A DNA stretch of 64,000 bases from Companilactobacillus heilongjiangensis. GTDB taxonomy: Bacteria > Bacillota > Bacilli > Lactobacillales > Lactobacillaceae. Positions 1-8,033 of this stretch are shown one piece after another. Where the stretch lies: NCBI RefSeq assembly GCF_000831645.3, contig NZ_CP012559.1, forward strand, positions 558,001 to 622,000, in the 5' to 3' direction. How positions within the stretch are numbered: position 1 is the stretch's first letter; each line of letters starts with the position of its first letter. Position numbers and translations under genes: made by a program. The notes under the pieces are model-generated. The model saw nothing but the letters and a program-made list of their open reading frames with translations, searched no databases and was not told the origin of the DNA.

Positions 1-70
1 GAAGGGTAGCTATGTAGTTAGTGTTAACATGACATCTACATTTGGACCTGGTCTAAAGATCAACGCTTAA
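1..70 (+). CDS. rplA: 50S ribosomal protein L1, C-terminal end only
   Basis: Partial gene entering from the left edge. The frame starting at base 2 reads KGSYVVSVNMTSTFGPGLKI and closes with NA and TAA at 68-70, which is the typical C-terminus of bacterial L1 (the ...STMGPGIKV/I... end). L1 binds 23S rRNA at the L1 stalk and represses its own operon. Its position just ahead of the L10 leader and rplJ-rplL is the normal Firmicute order. Confidence 0.9.
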   Translation, partial: KGSYVVSVNMTSTFGPGLKINA

Positions 71-76
71 TTAGTG

Positions 77-105
77 TTGACTAACTACCAAAATAATGAT
101 AGATT
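77..105 (+). promoter_or_regulatory. Probable promoter of the rplJ-rplL operon
   Basis: TTGACT at 77-82 and TAGATT at 100-105 are separated by 17 bp. The pair sits between the rplA stop and the L10 leader, where a separate rplJL promoter is expected. The -10 is imperfect, so this is moderately supported. Confidence 0.5.
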
Positions 106-109
106 AATA

Positions 110-225
110 TAGTTGATTTCTACCGAAGACTCAGGTGATGAAAGTCTTAATATCCTGCCGAGGCCAGAAGATTATTTCACTTAATCTCTGTGTCCCTTGG
201 GCACAGAGATTTTATTTTTTTAAGC
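110..225 (+). promoter_or_regulatory. Ribosomal protein L10 leader (autoregulatory mRNA structure)
   Basis: The leader carries the recognisable L10-leader blocks: CTACCGAAGAC near 121 and CCTGCCGAGG near 155-164. A strong hairpin with a T-tract follows at 183-220. In Firmicutes the L10(L12)4 complex binds this kink-turn-containing leader and represses rplJL expression by premature termination. Position directly upstream of rplJ supports the call. Confidence 0.85.
183..220 (+). terminator. Attenuator terminator of the L10 leader
   Basis: AATCTCTGTG pairs with CACAGAGATT across the loop TCCCTTGGG, followed by a T-rich run. It lies inside the leader, 55 nt before the rplJ start, so it acts as an attenuator rather than an operon end. 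Confidence 0.85.
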
Positions 226-274
226 CGAAATTTGTAGATAATTAACTAAAAAATTGTGGAGGTGAAACGTAATA

Positions 275-778
275 ATGAAGCAAGATGTATTAGCAGCAAA
301 ACAAGCACAAGTTGATGAAATTGCTAAACAACTAACAGGCGCAAAATCAGTAATCGTTGTTGATTACTTAGGTCTAACAGTTGAACAAGCTACAGAAATG
401 CGTGCAGAATTACGTGAACAAGGCGCTACAATGCAAGTTATTAAGAATACAATCTTAAGACGTGCAGCTGAACAAGCCGGCGTTGAAGGTCTCGAAGAAT
501 ACTTCGTTGGACCAACAGCCATTGCTTACTCAGAAACAGATCCTGTTGGACCTGCTAAAGTAGCAGCTAAGTTTGCCAAAGATGTTGACGCCGTTGAAAT
601 TAAGGGTGGAATCATCGAAGGTAAAGCAGCAACTCTTGAACAAATTCAAGAACTTGCAACATTACCAGACAGAGATGGCTTGCTATCTATGTTGGTATCT
701 GTATTACAAGCTCCAGTTCGCGACTTTGCTATGGTTGTTAAGGCCATTGCAGACAAAGACGACGAACCTGCCGCTTAA
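275..778 (+). CDS. rplJ: 50S ribosomal protein L10
   Basis: 167-aa protein with the L10 N-terminal fold (VIVVDYLGLTVEQATEMR) and a C-terminal helix for L7/L12 dimers. It forms the base of the ribosomal stalk that recruits translation GTPases. The ATG at 275 follows a GGAGGTG Shine-Dalgarno sequence. It is co-transcribed with rplL 41 nt downstream and is probably controlled by the L10 leader upstream. Length is normal for lactobacilli. Confidence 0.98.
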   Translation: MKQDVLAAKQAQVDEIAKQLTGAKSVIVVDYLGLTVEQATEMRAELREQGATMQVIKNTILRRAAEQAGVEGLEEYFVGPTAIAYSETDPVGPAKVAAKFAKDVDAVEIKGGIIEGKAATLEQIQELATLPDRDGLLSMLVSVLQAPVRDFAMVVKAIADKDDEPAA

Positions 779-819
779 TTAAATTAAACTATAACTCATA
801 ATATTTGGAGGATACTATA

Positions 820-1188
820 ATGGCTTTAGATACACAAAAGATTATCGATGATTTAAAAGATGCATCAATCCTAGAACTTAACGACCTTGTTAAGGCTATT
901 GAAGAAGAATTTGACGTTAAGGCTGCTGCTCCTGTTGCAGCTGCTGGTGCTGCTGGTGCAGACGCTGCTGCTGAAAAGGATTCATTCGATGTTGAACTTA
1001 CAGAAGCTGGACAAGAAAAGGTTAAGGTTATCAAGGAAGTTCGTGGTATCACAGGACTTGGCTTGAAAGACTCAAAAGACCTAGTTGATGGCGCTCCTAA
1101 GGTTATCAAGGAAGGCGTTGCTAAAGCTGACGCTGACGAAATGAAGTCAAAACTTGAAGCCGTTGGTGCTACAGTTACATTGAAGTAA
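820..1188 (+). CDS. rplL: 50S ribosomal protein L7/L12
   Basis: 122-aa stalk protein. The N-terminal dimerisation helix (about residues 1-35) is joined by an Ala-rich hinge (about 40-55) to the C-terminal factor-binding domain, with the typical [20 protein letters not shown] stretch. The start is the ATG at 820 after GGAGGATACTATA; a longer frame from 805 has no ribosome binding site. Gene ends in a clear terminator. Confidence 0.98.
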   Translation: MALDTQKIIDDLKDASILELNDLVKAIEEEFDVKAAAPVAAAGAAGADAAAEKDSFDVELTEAGQEKVKVIKEVRGITGLGLKDSKDLVDGAPKVIKEGVAKADADEMKSKLEAVGATVTLK

Positions 1189-1208
1189 TACACTTTAATG
1201 ATAAAATT

Positions 1209-1233
1209 AATCCTCGTAAGAGGATTTTTTTTT
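1209..1233 (+). terminator. rplL operon terminator
   Basis: AATCCTC, loop GTAA, GAGGATT, then nine T. Perfect 7-bp stem 21 nt after the rplL stop. Confidence 0.9.
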
Positions 1234-1258
1234 ACCCTTAAAAGGAAAGGTGAAACGT

Positions 1259-1861
1259 ATGGCTAATCAATATTTTGAAAATGATCCAAGTCTGGAACAT
1301 GAAATCAAGAATTTTAATTTTACCTTGCGCAATCATAATTTCGACTTTATGTCTGATAGCGGAGTATTCTCTCGTCAGACAGTCGATTATGGCTCACGTG
1401 TGTTGATTGATGCAATCGATTTTCAAAACATTCCGAGTGGTAATATTTTGGATGTTGGTTGTGGCTATGGCCCAATCGGTTTAGCTTTGGCTAAAGATCA
1501 ACCAAGTCGCCAAGTTACAATGGTTGACGTCAACTTGCGTGCTTTAGATTTGGCTAAGAAAAATGCCAGTGGCAACCAAGTTAAAAACGTTGAGATTTTT
1601 GAATCAGATACTTATAAGAGCGTTGAAGGCAAGTATGCGTTGATCGTCTCTAATCCACCAGTACGTGCAGGTAAGAGTGTTGTAACGTCAATTTTGGCCG
1701 ATTCTAAGGACTATTTGGCTGCTAATGGAGAACTCTGGATTGTCTTACAAAAGAAACAGGGTGCTCCTTCAGCTAAGAAGTTGATGGATAAAACATTTGG
1801 CAACGTTGAAGTTGTGACTCGGGATAAGGGATATTATATTTTAAGAAGCAAGATGGTTTAG
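1259..1861 (+). CDS. Class I SAM-dependent methyltransferase, YbxB/RsmC-like
   Basis: 200 aa from ATG 1259, which follows AAAGGAAAGG at about 8 nt; a GTG at 1250 overlaps that site and is unlikely. SAM motif I is ILDVGCGYGPIGLALA, and the amino-methyltransferase NPP motif appears as VSNPPVRAGK. The family contains rRNA guanine-N2 methyltransferases, but the substrate here is not certain. Bacillus carries the same gene (ybxB) right after rplL, which supports the assignment. A repeat element begins 4 nt after the stop. Confidence 0.85.
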   Translation: MANQYFENDPSLEHEIKNFNFTLRNHNFDFMSDSGVFSRQTVDYGSRVLIDAIDFQNIPSGNILDVGCGYGPIGLALAKDQPSRQVTMVDVNLRALDLAKKNASGNQVKNVEIFESDTYKSVEGKYALIVSNPPVRAGKSVVTSILADSKDYLAANGELWIVLQKKQGAPSAKKLMDKTFGNVEVVTRDKGYYILRSKMV

Positions 1862-1865
1862 TGGG

Positions 1866-2044
1866 TTTCCGTCTCCAGGACTGAGAATATTTACCCGCTA
1901 TGCGGACCGGCCTGAGCCAAGGTCTCAGCCCTCGGTTTGAAGCCTTACCAAAGTGCGGTAAGTCTCCAAACTCGCCCGGTGGTGTAAGAGCTAAAGCTCT
2001 AACGCCACACCCACAGCGGGTAAATATTCTCAGTCCTTCCGACT
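1866..2044 (-). repeat. Structured intergenic element copy 1 (class A, minus; left member of pair 1/2)
   Basis: Terminal stem arms 1878-1898 and 2016-2036 are perfect 21-bp complements. Internal P2, P3 and P4 hairpins match the family. Minus orientation, so its GGC end lies 4 nt after the methyltransferase stop. The partner (copy 2) faces it across 157 bp. Confidence 0.93.
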
Positions 2045-2087
2045 CTTTGGTTGATTTTTTGTTATTTCTTGAGAATTCAATAAATAG

Positions 2088-2104
2088 TAGTCGGAGCCTT
2101 GAGA
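2088..2104 (+). repeat. Possible remnant of a repeat-element 5' end
   Basis: TAGTCGGAGCCTTGAGA resembles the 5' end of the family (TAGTCGGARG...) but has no matching 3' part. It lies in the AT-rich spacer between facing copies 1 and 2. Short, so uncertain. Confidence 0.35.
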
Positions 2105-2201
2105 ATAAATTTTAAATATAATTGAATTGATTTAATTTTCAAGCCTGTTTTAGAATGATCTGAAATTTTCGTTCAATTGCTAATTCAATTTAGAAATAAA
2201 T

Positions 2202-2382
2202 TAGTTGGAAGAGATGAGCGTATTCATATGCCGCGAAAGTGGCGTTATGGTTTTAGCCATTACACCACCGGGCGTGTTGGAGACTTTTCGTTCTTTGAAA
2301 AGGCTTCAACCGAGGTTCGAGACCGTTCTTTGGCTCGGACCGTACCGCGCAGCAGATGAATACGCTCATCTCTGGAAACGGC
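2202..2382 (+). repeat. Structured intergenic element copy 2 (class A, plus; right member of pair 1/2)
   Basis: Terminal arms 2210-2227 and 2356-2373 are 18-bp complements (AGAGATGAGCGTATTCAT). P2 is GTGGCGTTA, GGT/TTTA/GCC, TTACACCAC. P3 and P4 are present; P4 contains one G-T wobble. It ends 40 nt before the next gene. Confidence 0.93.
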
Positions 2383-2422
2383 ACACTTGATTGTGTTATA
2401 TTCATGTTGGAGGCGTTTGCAA

Positions 2423-2737
2423 ATGAAAAAGAAAATGTTAATTGTAGCTATTTTATCTTTTGTTTCAGCAGGATTATTCTTGGTATTTTATTCATTAGTT
2501 AAGTTCTTGAAGAATAAAAAAATCAATGATGAACGCAAAAAGTTGGAAGATTATGTCGAGAAGTATCTTCACGGCAATGAAAAAATAATGCAATTTATTG
2601 GAACTTTATCAGATGATCAAGTGAAAGAATTGCTTGATATTCTTATGAAAATTCAAAAGGAACAAGACCAACTCAAACTCAAATCACCAATTTTTCCAAA
2701 ATACTTAGAAAAGAAAGTTACTAATTTAATCGGTTAA
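2423..2737 (+). CDS. Hypothetical membrane-anchored small protein
   Basis: 104 aa from ATG 2423, chosen because TTGGAGG lies 9 nt upstream; an in-frame extension to 2387 runs into the repeat element. One hydrophobic helix (about residues 4-24) is followed by a Lys/Glu-rich soluble region with helical, possibly coiled, character (DERKKLEDYVEKYLHG...). I do not recognise the family. It ends 1 nt before tadA and may be translated with it. Confidence 0.7.
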   Translation: MKKKMLIVAILSFVSAGLFLVFYSLVKFLKNKKINDERKKLEDYVEKYLHGNEKIMQFIGTLSDDQVKELLDILMKIQKEQDQLKLKSPIFPKYLEKKVTNLIG

Positions 2738-2738
2738 A

Positions 2739-3215
2739 ATGATATTTACAGAAGATAAAATAAATGAATATATGGATCTAGCCCTAGAAGAGGCTAAAAA
2801 AGCTGAAACTAGACGTGAAGTTCCGATTGGCTGTGTAATTGTCGACAACCAAACGGGGGACGTGATTGCTAGCGGTTCAAATGAACGTGAAGAGACTCAA
2901 AATGCCATCAAACATGCGGAAATTATTGCAATTGAAGCTGCTTGTGCCAAAGTTGGTAGTTGGCGTTTAGAGCATACAAGTTTATTTGTGACGTTGGAAC
3001 CATGTCCAATGTGTGCTGGTGCGATTATTAACAGTCGTATTGAAGAAGTTATTTATGGTGCCAAAGATCCTAAAGCTGGGTCAGTTGGTTCTATTAATAA
3101 TCTCTTGGCTGAGACGCGCTACAATCACCAACCAGCAGTGTTGAGCGAGGTCAAAGCGGACGAATCAGCAGCATTGTTACGGAATTTCTTTCGAGAAATT
3201 AGACGCAAAAAGTAG
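2739..3215 (+). CDS. tadA: tRNA-specific adenosine deaminase TadA
   Basis: 158-aa zinc deaminase converting A34 to inosine in tRNA-Arg(ACG). Catalytic HAE motif at residues 59-61 (H59 zinc ligand, E61 proton shuttle) and PCPMC with C89 and C92 as the other zinc ligands. The start has no good Shine-Dalgarno sequence and follows the previous stop by 1 nt, suggesting translational coupling; an internal ATG at 2772 is an alternative. Located directly upstream of the SRP RNA and dnaX as in Bacillus. Confidence 0.95.
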   Translation: MIFTEDKINEYMDLALEEAKKAETRREVPIGCVIVDNQTGDVIASGSNEREETQNAIKHAEIIAIEAACAKVGSWRLEHTSLFVTLEPCPMCAGAIINSRIEEVIYGAKDPKAGSVGSINNLLAETRYNHQPAVLSEVKADESAALLRNFFREIRRKK

Positions 3216-3244
3216 CATATTTCGGTAATTTATAGTATTATAGT

Positions 3245-3340
3245 TATTGCCGTAAGGCCTTAGGGCAATGGTGCTCTTGTGAATCGTGTCAGGTTCGGAA
3301 GAAAGCAGCACTAAGTAAGGTGTGCCATGTGCCTTTTGTT
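3245..3340 (+). ncRNA. ffs: Signal recognition particle RNA (small 4.5S-like type)
   Basis: Contains the Ffh-binding domain IV: TCAGGTTC, GGAA tetraloop, GAAAGCAGCA. The symmetric-loop AGG/AGCA bases are intact and the apical pairs are UUC/GAA instead of the common UCC/GGA. Flanking GGCAATGG and CCATGTGCC close the helix. No room for an Alu domain. The tadA-ffs-dnaX order is conserved in Firmicutes. Confidence 0.92.
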
Positions 3341-3352
3341 ATGTATATTAGC

Positions 3353-3384
3353 CTCCTAATCTGTTCAGGATTAGGAGTTTTTTT
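3353..3384 (+). terminator. SRP RNA terminator
   Basis: CTCCTAATC pairs perfectly with GATTAGGAG across a 7-nt loop, followed by seven T. Confidence 0.92.
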
Positions 3385-3427
3385 GTGTTAAAATTTATGT
3401 ATCAGTTTTTTCTTAGAAGGAGTCAAA

Positions 3428-5137
3428 ATGGCATATCAAGCACTTTATCGAGTTTGGCGTCCCCAAACTTTTTCTGATGTAATCGGTCAAGATGTTATCA
3501 CTCAAACCTTGCGCAATGCCGTGGCTAGTAAGATGACCAGTCATGCGTATTTGTTCAGTGGTCCCAGAGGTACTGGTAAGACATCTTGTGCCAAAATTTT
3601 AGCCAAAGCAGTTAACTGTTTGAATCCACATGACGGTGAACCTTGCAATGAATGTGAGATTTGTAAAGCTGCTAATGAAAATCGTCTTAACGACGTGATC
3701 GAAATCGATGCTGCTTCTAACAATGGTGTCGAGGAGATTCGTGATATTCGTGACAAAGTTAAATACGCACCAACTGAAGCTAAGTTTAAAGTCTATATCA
3801 TTGATGAAGTTCATATGCTTTCTCAAGGTGCTTTCAATGCTTTATTGAAGACGTTGGAAGAACCACCAGCCAATGTGATGTTTATTTTGGCTACTACAGA
3901 ACCACAAAAGATTCCTGCAACTATTATTTCTAGAACTCAAAGTTTCAATTTCCGTCGGATTTCACGTCAAGATATTTTGAAACGTATGACTTTTATCTTG
4001 GATGATAAGAAAATTAATTATGACGAAGAAGCTTTGAATATTATCGCTGCCTCTGCTGAAGGTGGAATGCGTGATGCCTTGAGTATCTTGGATCAAGCTT
4101 TGTCATATGGCGACGAGGAATTGACGCTTAAGAATGCCCAAGAAGTTACCGGTGCTTTGAGTAATGAGCAGATTGTTTCATATATGACTGCCATTGCGGA
4201 TGGAAAACCAGCTGAGGCCTTGACTAGCTTGTATCAAATTTTAGCCAGTGGTCGTTCAGCCTTGAGATTTACCGAAATGATTATTCGAGTTTGTCGTAAT
4301 TTGATTCTTTACAATTCTAATTCTGATTTATCAAGTCAAATGGACAAGTCCGTTATGACCGATGAACTGTTGGCAATTGCGGATAAGTTTGACAATAGTC
4401 GCTTATTTTATATCGTTGACCAAGTCAGTGCCACACAAAAGAATATCAAGAATTCAAACCAGACTGATATTTATATGGAAATTTTAACGGTTAAAATCAG
4501 TGAGCCTAAGGTTGCCCAAGAAGTTGCTCAACCGGAAGTGACTGAAGAGCCAGTTGACAATACACAAATTGATAAACTACGTGATGAGATTTCACACTTA
4601 CAAAATGAGATGAAAGATTTATCAAATGGTGTTGTTAAGACTGAGCCTGCTAAGCCAAAGACACATCGTCGAGCTAACAATAATACACGTTTAAATAAGA
4701 CGGCGATTTACAAAGTCTTGGGTAGCGCAACTAAGGATGATTTGAACTCGGCTAAGGAGATCTGGCCCGATTTAATGAGTATGCTTTCTATCTCACAACG
4801 TGCTATGATGAAAGTCTCAGATCCAGTCGCAGCTTCACCAGAAGGCATTGTCGTTGCCTTTGACTATGCGTTATGGTTCGAGCAAGTTCAAGAGGATAGC
4901 GAGTTCTTACAACAATTGACTGATAACGCTGGTCGTTTGTTGAAAAAGGACTGCCAGATCGTCTTAGTACCGAAGAAAGATTGGCCTAATATTCGTAAAG
5001 AATATATTGATAATAATATTGATTCTAATAAGCCAAAGAATGTAAAATCTAAAGAAGAAACTAAAAAAACTAATCCCACCGTTGACGAAGCTGTAAAATT
5101 GTTTGGTGACGATATAGTTGATGTAAAAGATGACTAG
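3428..5137 (+). CDS. dnaX: DNA polymerase III subunit gamma/tau
   Basis: 569 aa. Clamp-loader ATPase with Walker A GPRGTGKT (residues 45-52), zinc cysteines C64, C73, C76 and C79, Walker B IIDEVHML near 130 and an SRT sensor motif. The long C-terminal part, with a Glu/Lys-rich linker near 370-410, corresponds to tau and binds the polymerase alpha subunit and helicase. Start ATG 3428 follows AGAAGGAG. It heads the dnaX-ybaB-recR-yaaL operon, with 11 nt to ybaB. No programmed frameshift site is obvious. Confidence 0.97.
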   Translation: MAYQALYRVWRPQTFSDVIGQDVITQTLRNAVASKMTSHAYLFSGPRGTGKTSCAKILAKAVNCLNPHDGEPCNECEICKAANENRLNDVIEIDAASNNGVEEIRDIRDKVKYAPTEAKFKVYIIDEVHMLSQGAFNALLKTLEEPPANVMFILATTEPQKIPATIISRTQSFNFRRISRQDILKRMTFILDDKKINYDEEALNIIAASAEGGMRDALSILDQALSYGDEELTLKNAQEVTGALSNEQIVSYMTAIADGKPAEALTSLYQILASGRSALRFTEMIIRVCRNLILYNSNSDLSSQMDKSVMTDELLAIADKFDNSRLFYIVDQVSATQKNIKNSNQTDIYMEILTVKISEPKVAQEVAQPEVTEEPVDNTQIDKLRDEISHLQNEMKDLSNGVVKTEPAKPKTHRRANNNTRLNKTAIYKVLGSATKDDLNSAKEIWPDLMSMLSISQRAMMKVSDPVAASPEGIVVAFDYALWFEQVQEDSEFLQQLTDNAGRLLKKDCQIVLVPKKDWPNIRKEYIDNNIDSNKPKNVKSKEETKKTNPTVDEAVKLFGDDIVDVKDD

Positions 5138-5148
5138 GAGGAATTACA

Positions 5149-5478
5149 ATGAGTAAAGGAATGCCAAATATGGGCGGAATGGGCGGCAACATGGCCAACA
5201 TTATGCGCCAAGCTCAAAAGATGCAAAAAGAAGTTCAATCAGCCACAGAAGAATTGAACAAGACAGAGTATAGCGGTAGTTCAGTTGACGATTTTGTAAA
5301 AGTTAAAGTTACTGGCGAAAAGAAGATTGCTGATCTAACAATCAGTGAAAAGATTATTGATCCAGATGATCCCGATACATTACAAGATATGTTAATTGAC
5401 GCTTTAAACAATGCTTTTAAAGCTGTTGACGATGATAAACAAGCTAAATTAGGTAAATATACGAACGGGTTGATGTAA
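5149..5478 (+). CDS. YbaB/EbfC nucleoid-associated protein
   Basis: 109 aa, with the Gly/Met-rich N-terminus ([19 protein letters not shown]) and the family core ([26 protein letters not shown]). The family forms DNA-binding tweezer-shaped dimers. It stands between dnaX and recR, as almost everywhere in bacteria, and overlaps recR by one base (TAATG). Confidence 0.95.
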   Translation: MSKGMPNMGGMGGNMANIMRQAQKMQKEVQSATEELNKTEYSGSSVDDFVKVKVTGEKKIADLTISEKIIDPDDPDTLQDMLIDALNNAFKAVDDDKQAKLGKYTNGLM

Positions 5479-6077
5479 TGAAATATCCAGAACCAATATC
5501 TAAATTAATTGATAGTTATATGATGTTACCAGGTATCGGTCGCAAGACTGCTACTAGAATGGCATTCTTTACCCTTGGAATGGACAAAGACCAAGTTAAT
5601 GAGTTTGCCGAAAATCTGATTTCTGCTAAGACTGATTTAAAATCATGTCGAATTTGTGGAAACATTACGACTGAAGAAATTTGTTCAATCTGTAGTGATA
5701 AGAACCGTGATCAATCGACAATCTTGGTAGTTGAGCAGGCCAAAGATATCATGTCGCTAGATGATATGAATGGTTATAATGGTTTGTATCACGTGCTAGG
5801 AGGGGTTCTTTCACCAATTGATGGCGTTGGCCCCGAAGATTTAAATATTAAGTTGTTGTTAAACCGTTTGAAGGAAAATCAAAACGTCAGAGAATTGATT
5901 ATCGCAACAAACGCAACTCCAGAAGGAGAAGCAACTGCTCAATATTTAGCCAAATTAGTTAAGCCAGCAGGAATAAAAGTAACTAGACTAGCACACGGAC
6001 TAGCAGTCGGATCTGATATTGAATATGCAGATGAGATGACCTTGAAGAGTGCCGTTTTAGGACGCAGGGAGATTTAA
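5478..6077 (+). CDS. recR: Recombination protein RecR
   Basis: 199 aa. Helix-hairpin-helix near residues 12-30 ([14 protein letters not shown]), a four-cysteine zinc finger (C57, C60, C69, C72), then a Toprim domain (about 80-175). RecR with RecO loads RecA at gapped DNA. Start ATG overlaps the ybaB stop by one base, implying translational coupling. Full normal length. Confidence 0.97.
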   Translation: MKYPEPISKLIDSYMMLPGIGRKTATRMAFFTLGMDKDQVNEFAENLISAKTDLKSCRICGNITTEEICSICSDKNRDQSTILVVEQAKDIMSLDDMNGYNGLYHVLGGVLSPIDGVGPEDLNIKLLLNRLKENQNVRELIIATNATPEGEATAQYLAKLVKPAGIKVTRLAHGLAVGSDIEYADEMTLKSAVLGRREI

Positions 6078-6078
6078 C

Positions 6079-6366
6079 ATGTTTGGTAGAAGAAAAGCAA
6101 CTGTCCAAAAAATGGAAGATGATCGCCTTTTAGACAATATTCACCAGATTCAACAACGAATCGGTAATACCCAACGAATGATCAATAATTCAGTGGATGT
6201 CGACGACGAGACCAGAGTTCATTTGAAACTGGATCAGTTGAAATATCAATTCTTGTATTTAGAAGCAAGAAGACGAAAAGCTACTGCGAAAGCCACAACC
6301 AACATTATCTTTGGTGATGAAGATACATTTTTGAAGCAACCAAGTCGCGCTGAAAAGCACTGGTAA
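6079..6366 (+). CDS. YaaL family (DUF2508) protein
   Basis: 95-aa basic, helical protein starting 1 nt after recR. B. subtilis has yaaL at the same place. Function unknown. A plus ORF continuing past it would enter the repeat element, which starts 12 nt after the stop. Confidence 0.85.
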   Translation: MFGRRKATVQKMEDDRLLDNIHQIQQRIGNTQRMINNSVDVDDETRVHLKLDQLKYQFLYLEARRRKATAKATTNIIFGDEDTFLKQPSRAEKHW

Positions 6367-6378
6367 AATGTTAGGGCT

Positions 6379-6569
6379 GCCGCCTCCGGACACGAGAAGA
6401 TTTGTGCCTGCTGTGGGACCGGCTCGAGCCGAAGTGCGGTCTCGACCCTCGATTTTGAACTTCGCAAAGTACGCGAATTTCAAAATACGTCCTGTGCCGT
6501 AAGGCTGGAAAATCACCGACCTAACACCACTTTCACTGCGGGCACAATCTTCTCGTGTCCGGAAGCTAG
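6379..6569 (-). repeat. Structured intergenic element copy 3 (class B, minus; left member of pair 3/4)
   Basis: Terminal arms 6386-6411 and 6538-6562 pair over 25 bp with one bulged base. The P2 tip is the alternative module (plus-sense GGTGATTTTCC, as in copies 6 and 8). The GGC end is 12 nt after the yaaL stop. Copy 4 faces it across 211 bp of AT-rich DNA with no feature I can name. Confidence 0.92.
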
Positions 6570-6780
6570 TGTAACTTTTGGTTGTTCGGTTATTTAAAAA
6601 TTTAGATGATTATAAATGAAATCAAGTTATTCCTGATATTTTGGGAATTGCTTGGTTTTTTATTTACTTTCGAATCAGGGAAAAATTCGTTATCCTATTT
6701 GATAGGAAGACAAATGATTTATATTATTTTATAAAATTGCATAAATTAAACTCAGGATTATTTTAGAACAACGAATATCT

Positions 6781-6954
6781 TAGCCTTCGGGTGCGAGTGA
6801 TGGAGTCAAGCAGTGACAGTGGCGTTAGGGCTTCAGCCCTTACGCCACAGGACGATTTTGAGACGCGAACTTCGGCTCAAAATCGAGGGTCGAGACCGCA
6901 CTTCGGCTCGAGCCGGTCCCACAGCGGACTCCATCACTCGCACCCGAAGGCGGC
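6781..6954 (+). repeat. Structured intergenic element copy 4 (class B, plus; right member of pair 3/4)
   Basis: Perfect 22-bp terminal arms 6786-6807 and 6927-6948. P2 is fully paired here (GTGGCGTTAGGGC, TTCA, GCCCTTACGCCAC with one internal mismatch). Sits about 95 nt upstream of tmk. Confidence 0.93.
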
Positions 6955-7050
6955 ATTCCCAAGATATGTTTTTTCTAAAACAAGAGCTAAAGTTTCATTT
7001 CAAGCCAATTTCAAGTAAAATAGTAGTAATCATCTAGGAGAGATTAATCT

Positions 7051-7701
7051 ATGTCAGGAATATTTATATCGTTTGAAGGACCAGATGGAGCAGGTAAAAC
7101 GACCGCTCTTAAAACACTAATGCCACTTTTGCAGGCTAAGACCGACCAAGAGATTGTGCTTTCTCGTGAGCCCGGTGGCAGTTCCATTTCTGAAAAAATC
7201 AGAAAAATTATTTTAGACATTCATGATGAAGAAATGGACCCCAGAACTGAAGCTTTATTGTACGCTGCTGCAAGACGTCAACATTTGATTGATGTTATTT
7301 TGCCAACGTTGCAAGCTAACAAAATCATGTTGAGCGACCGTTTTGTCGACAGTTCCATTGCTTATCAAGGCGGTGGCCGTGAAATTGGGATGAAAGAAGT
7401 CGCTGATATTAACGATTTTGCCATTGATGGACATTTGCCAGACTTAACAATTTACTTTGACGTATCGCCTGAAGTTGGTTTGTCACGTATTAGAAAAGAC
7501 CATGAGGGTGCGATGGATCGCTTAGAACGTGAAGCTATCGACTTCCACAATCGGGTTTACGATTCATATATGAAGATTGTTAAAGCTAATCCTGATAGAA
7601 TAAAAACAATTAACGCTGAACAAGCACCGGAAAAAGTTGTTGCCGATGCTTTGGATGCCATAATTAAGAGATTTCCGAATATTTTTAACAAAGGAGAATA
7701 A
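7051..7701 (+). CDS. tmk: Thymidylate kinase
   Basis: 216 aa. P-loop GPDGAGKT at residues 10-17, and the substrate/LID region LSDRFVDSSIAYQGGGR near 94-110. Phosphorylates dTMP to dTDP. The ATG at 7051 follows CTAGGAGAG. First gene of the tmk-darA-holB-yabA-rsmI-thioesterase operon. Confidence 0.97.
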   Translation: MSGIFISFEGPDGAGKTTALKTLMPLLQAKTDQEIVLSREPGGSSISEKIRKIILDIHDEEMDPRTEALLYAAARRQHLIDVILPTLQANKIMLSDRFVDSSIAYQGGGREIGMKEVADINDFAIDGHLPDLTIYFDVSPEVGLSRIRKDHEGAMDRLEREAIDFHNRVYDSYMKIVKANPDRIKTINAEQAPEKVVADALDAIIKRFPNIFNKGE

Positions 7702-7704
7702 ATC

Positions 7705-8031
7705 ATGAAACTCATTGTAGCCATAATTCAATCAAAAGATAGTCAACAATTGCAAGCTAGTCTTGTTAAAGGTGGTTTTAGAGCTACACAGTTGTCATCG
7801 ACTGGTGGTTTCTTAAAAGCCGGTAACTGTACATTCTTGATTGGTGTCGAAGAGGAAAAAATCGACGATGCTTTAGCTGTAATCAAGAAAACTTGTCATA
7901 CCAGAGTTCAATATGTGACTCCAACATTTCTCATGCCCGAAGCTGCTTCCAGTTTGAGCGAACCAGTTGAAGTCCAAGTTGGCGGTGCAACATGCTTTAT
8001 TTTGCCAGTTGATAAATTCGTGAGATTCTAA
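7705..8031 (+). CDS. darA: Cyclic-di-AMP receptor DarA/PstA (YaaQ)
   Basis: 108-aa PII-like protein. The family signature STGGFLKAGNCTFLIGV around residues 32-48 and the N-terminal MKLIVAIIQSKD are clear. It binds c-di-AMP as a trimer; downstream partners are poorly known. Starts 3 nt after tmk with RBS AAAGGAGA, as in the Bacillus tmk-yaaQ arrangement. Confidence 0.92.
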   Translation: MKLIVAIIQSKDSQQLQASLVKGGFRATQLSSTGGFLKAGNCTFLIGVEEEKIDDALAVIKKTCHTRVQYVTPTFLMPEAASSLSEPVEVQVGGATCFILPVDKFVRF

Positions 8032-8033
8032 TA

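Noticed and set aside
1900-2115. Open frames within repeat copies (also at 2177-2390, 6246-6516, 6791-7037, 24106-24405, 27405-27632, 35400-35597, 42298-42553, 46871-47140, 52104-52349, 52491-52673)
   Set aside because: They translate the conserved repeat core in assorted frames, have no ribosome binding site, differ in frame between copies and stop at random. They are products of the repeat sequence, not genes.
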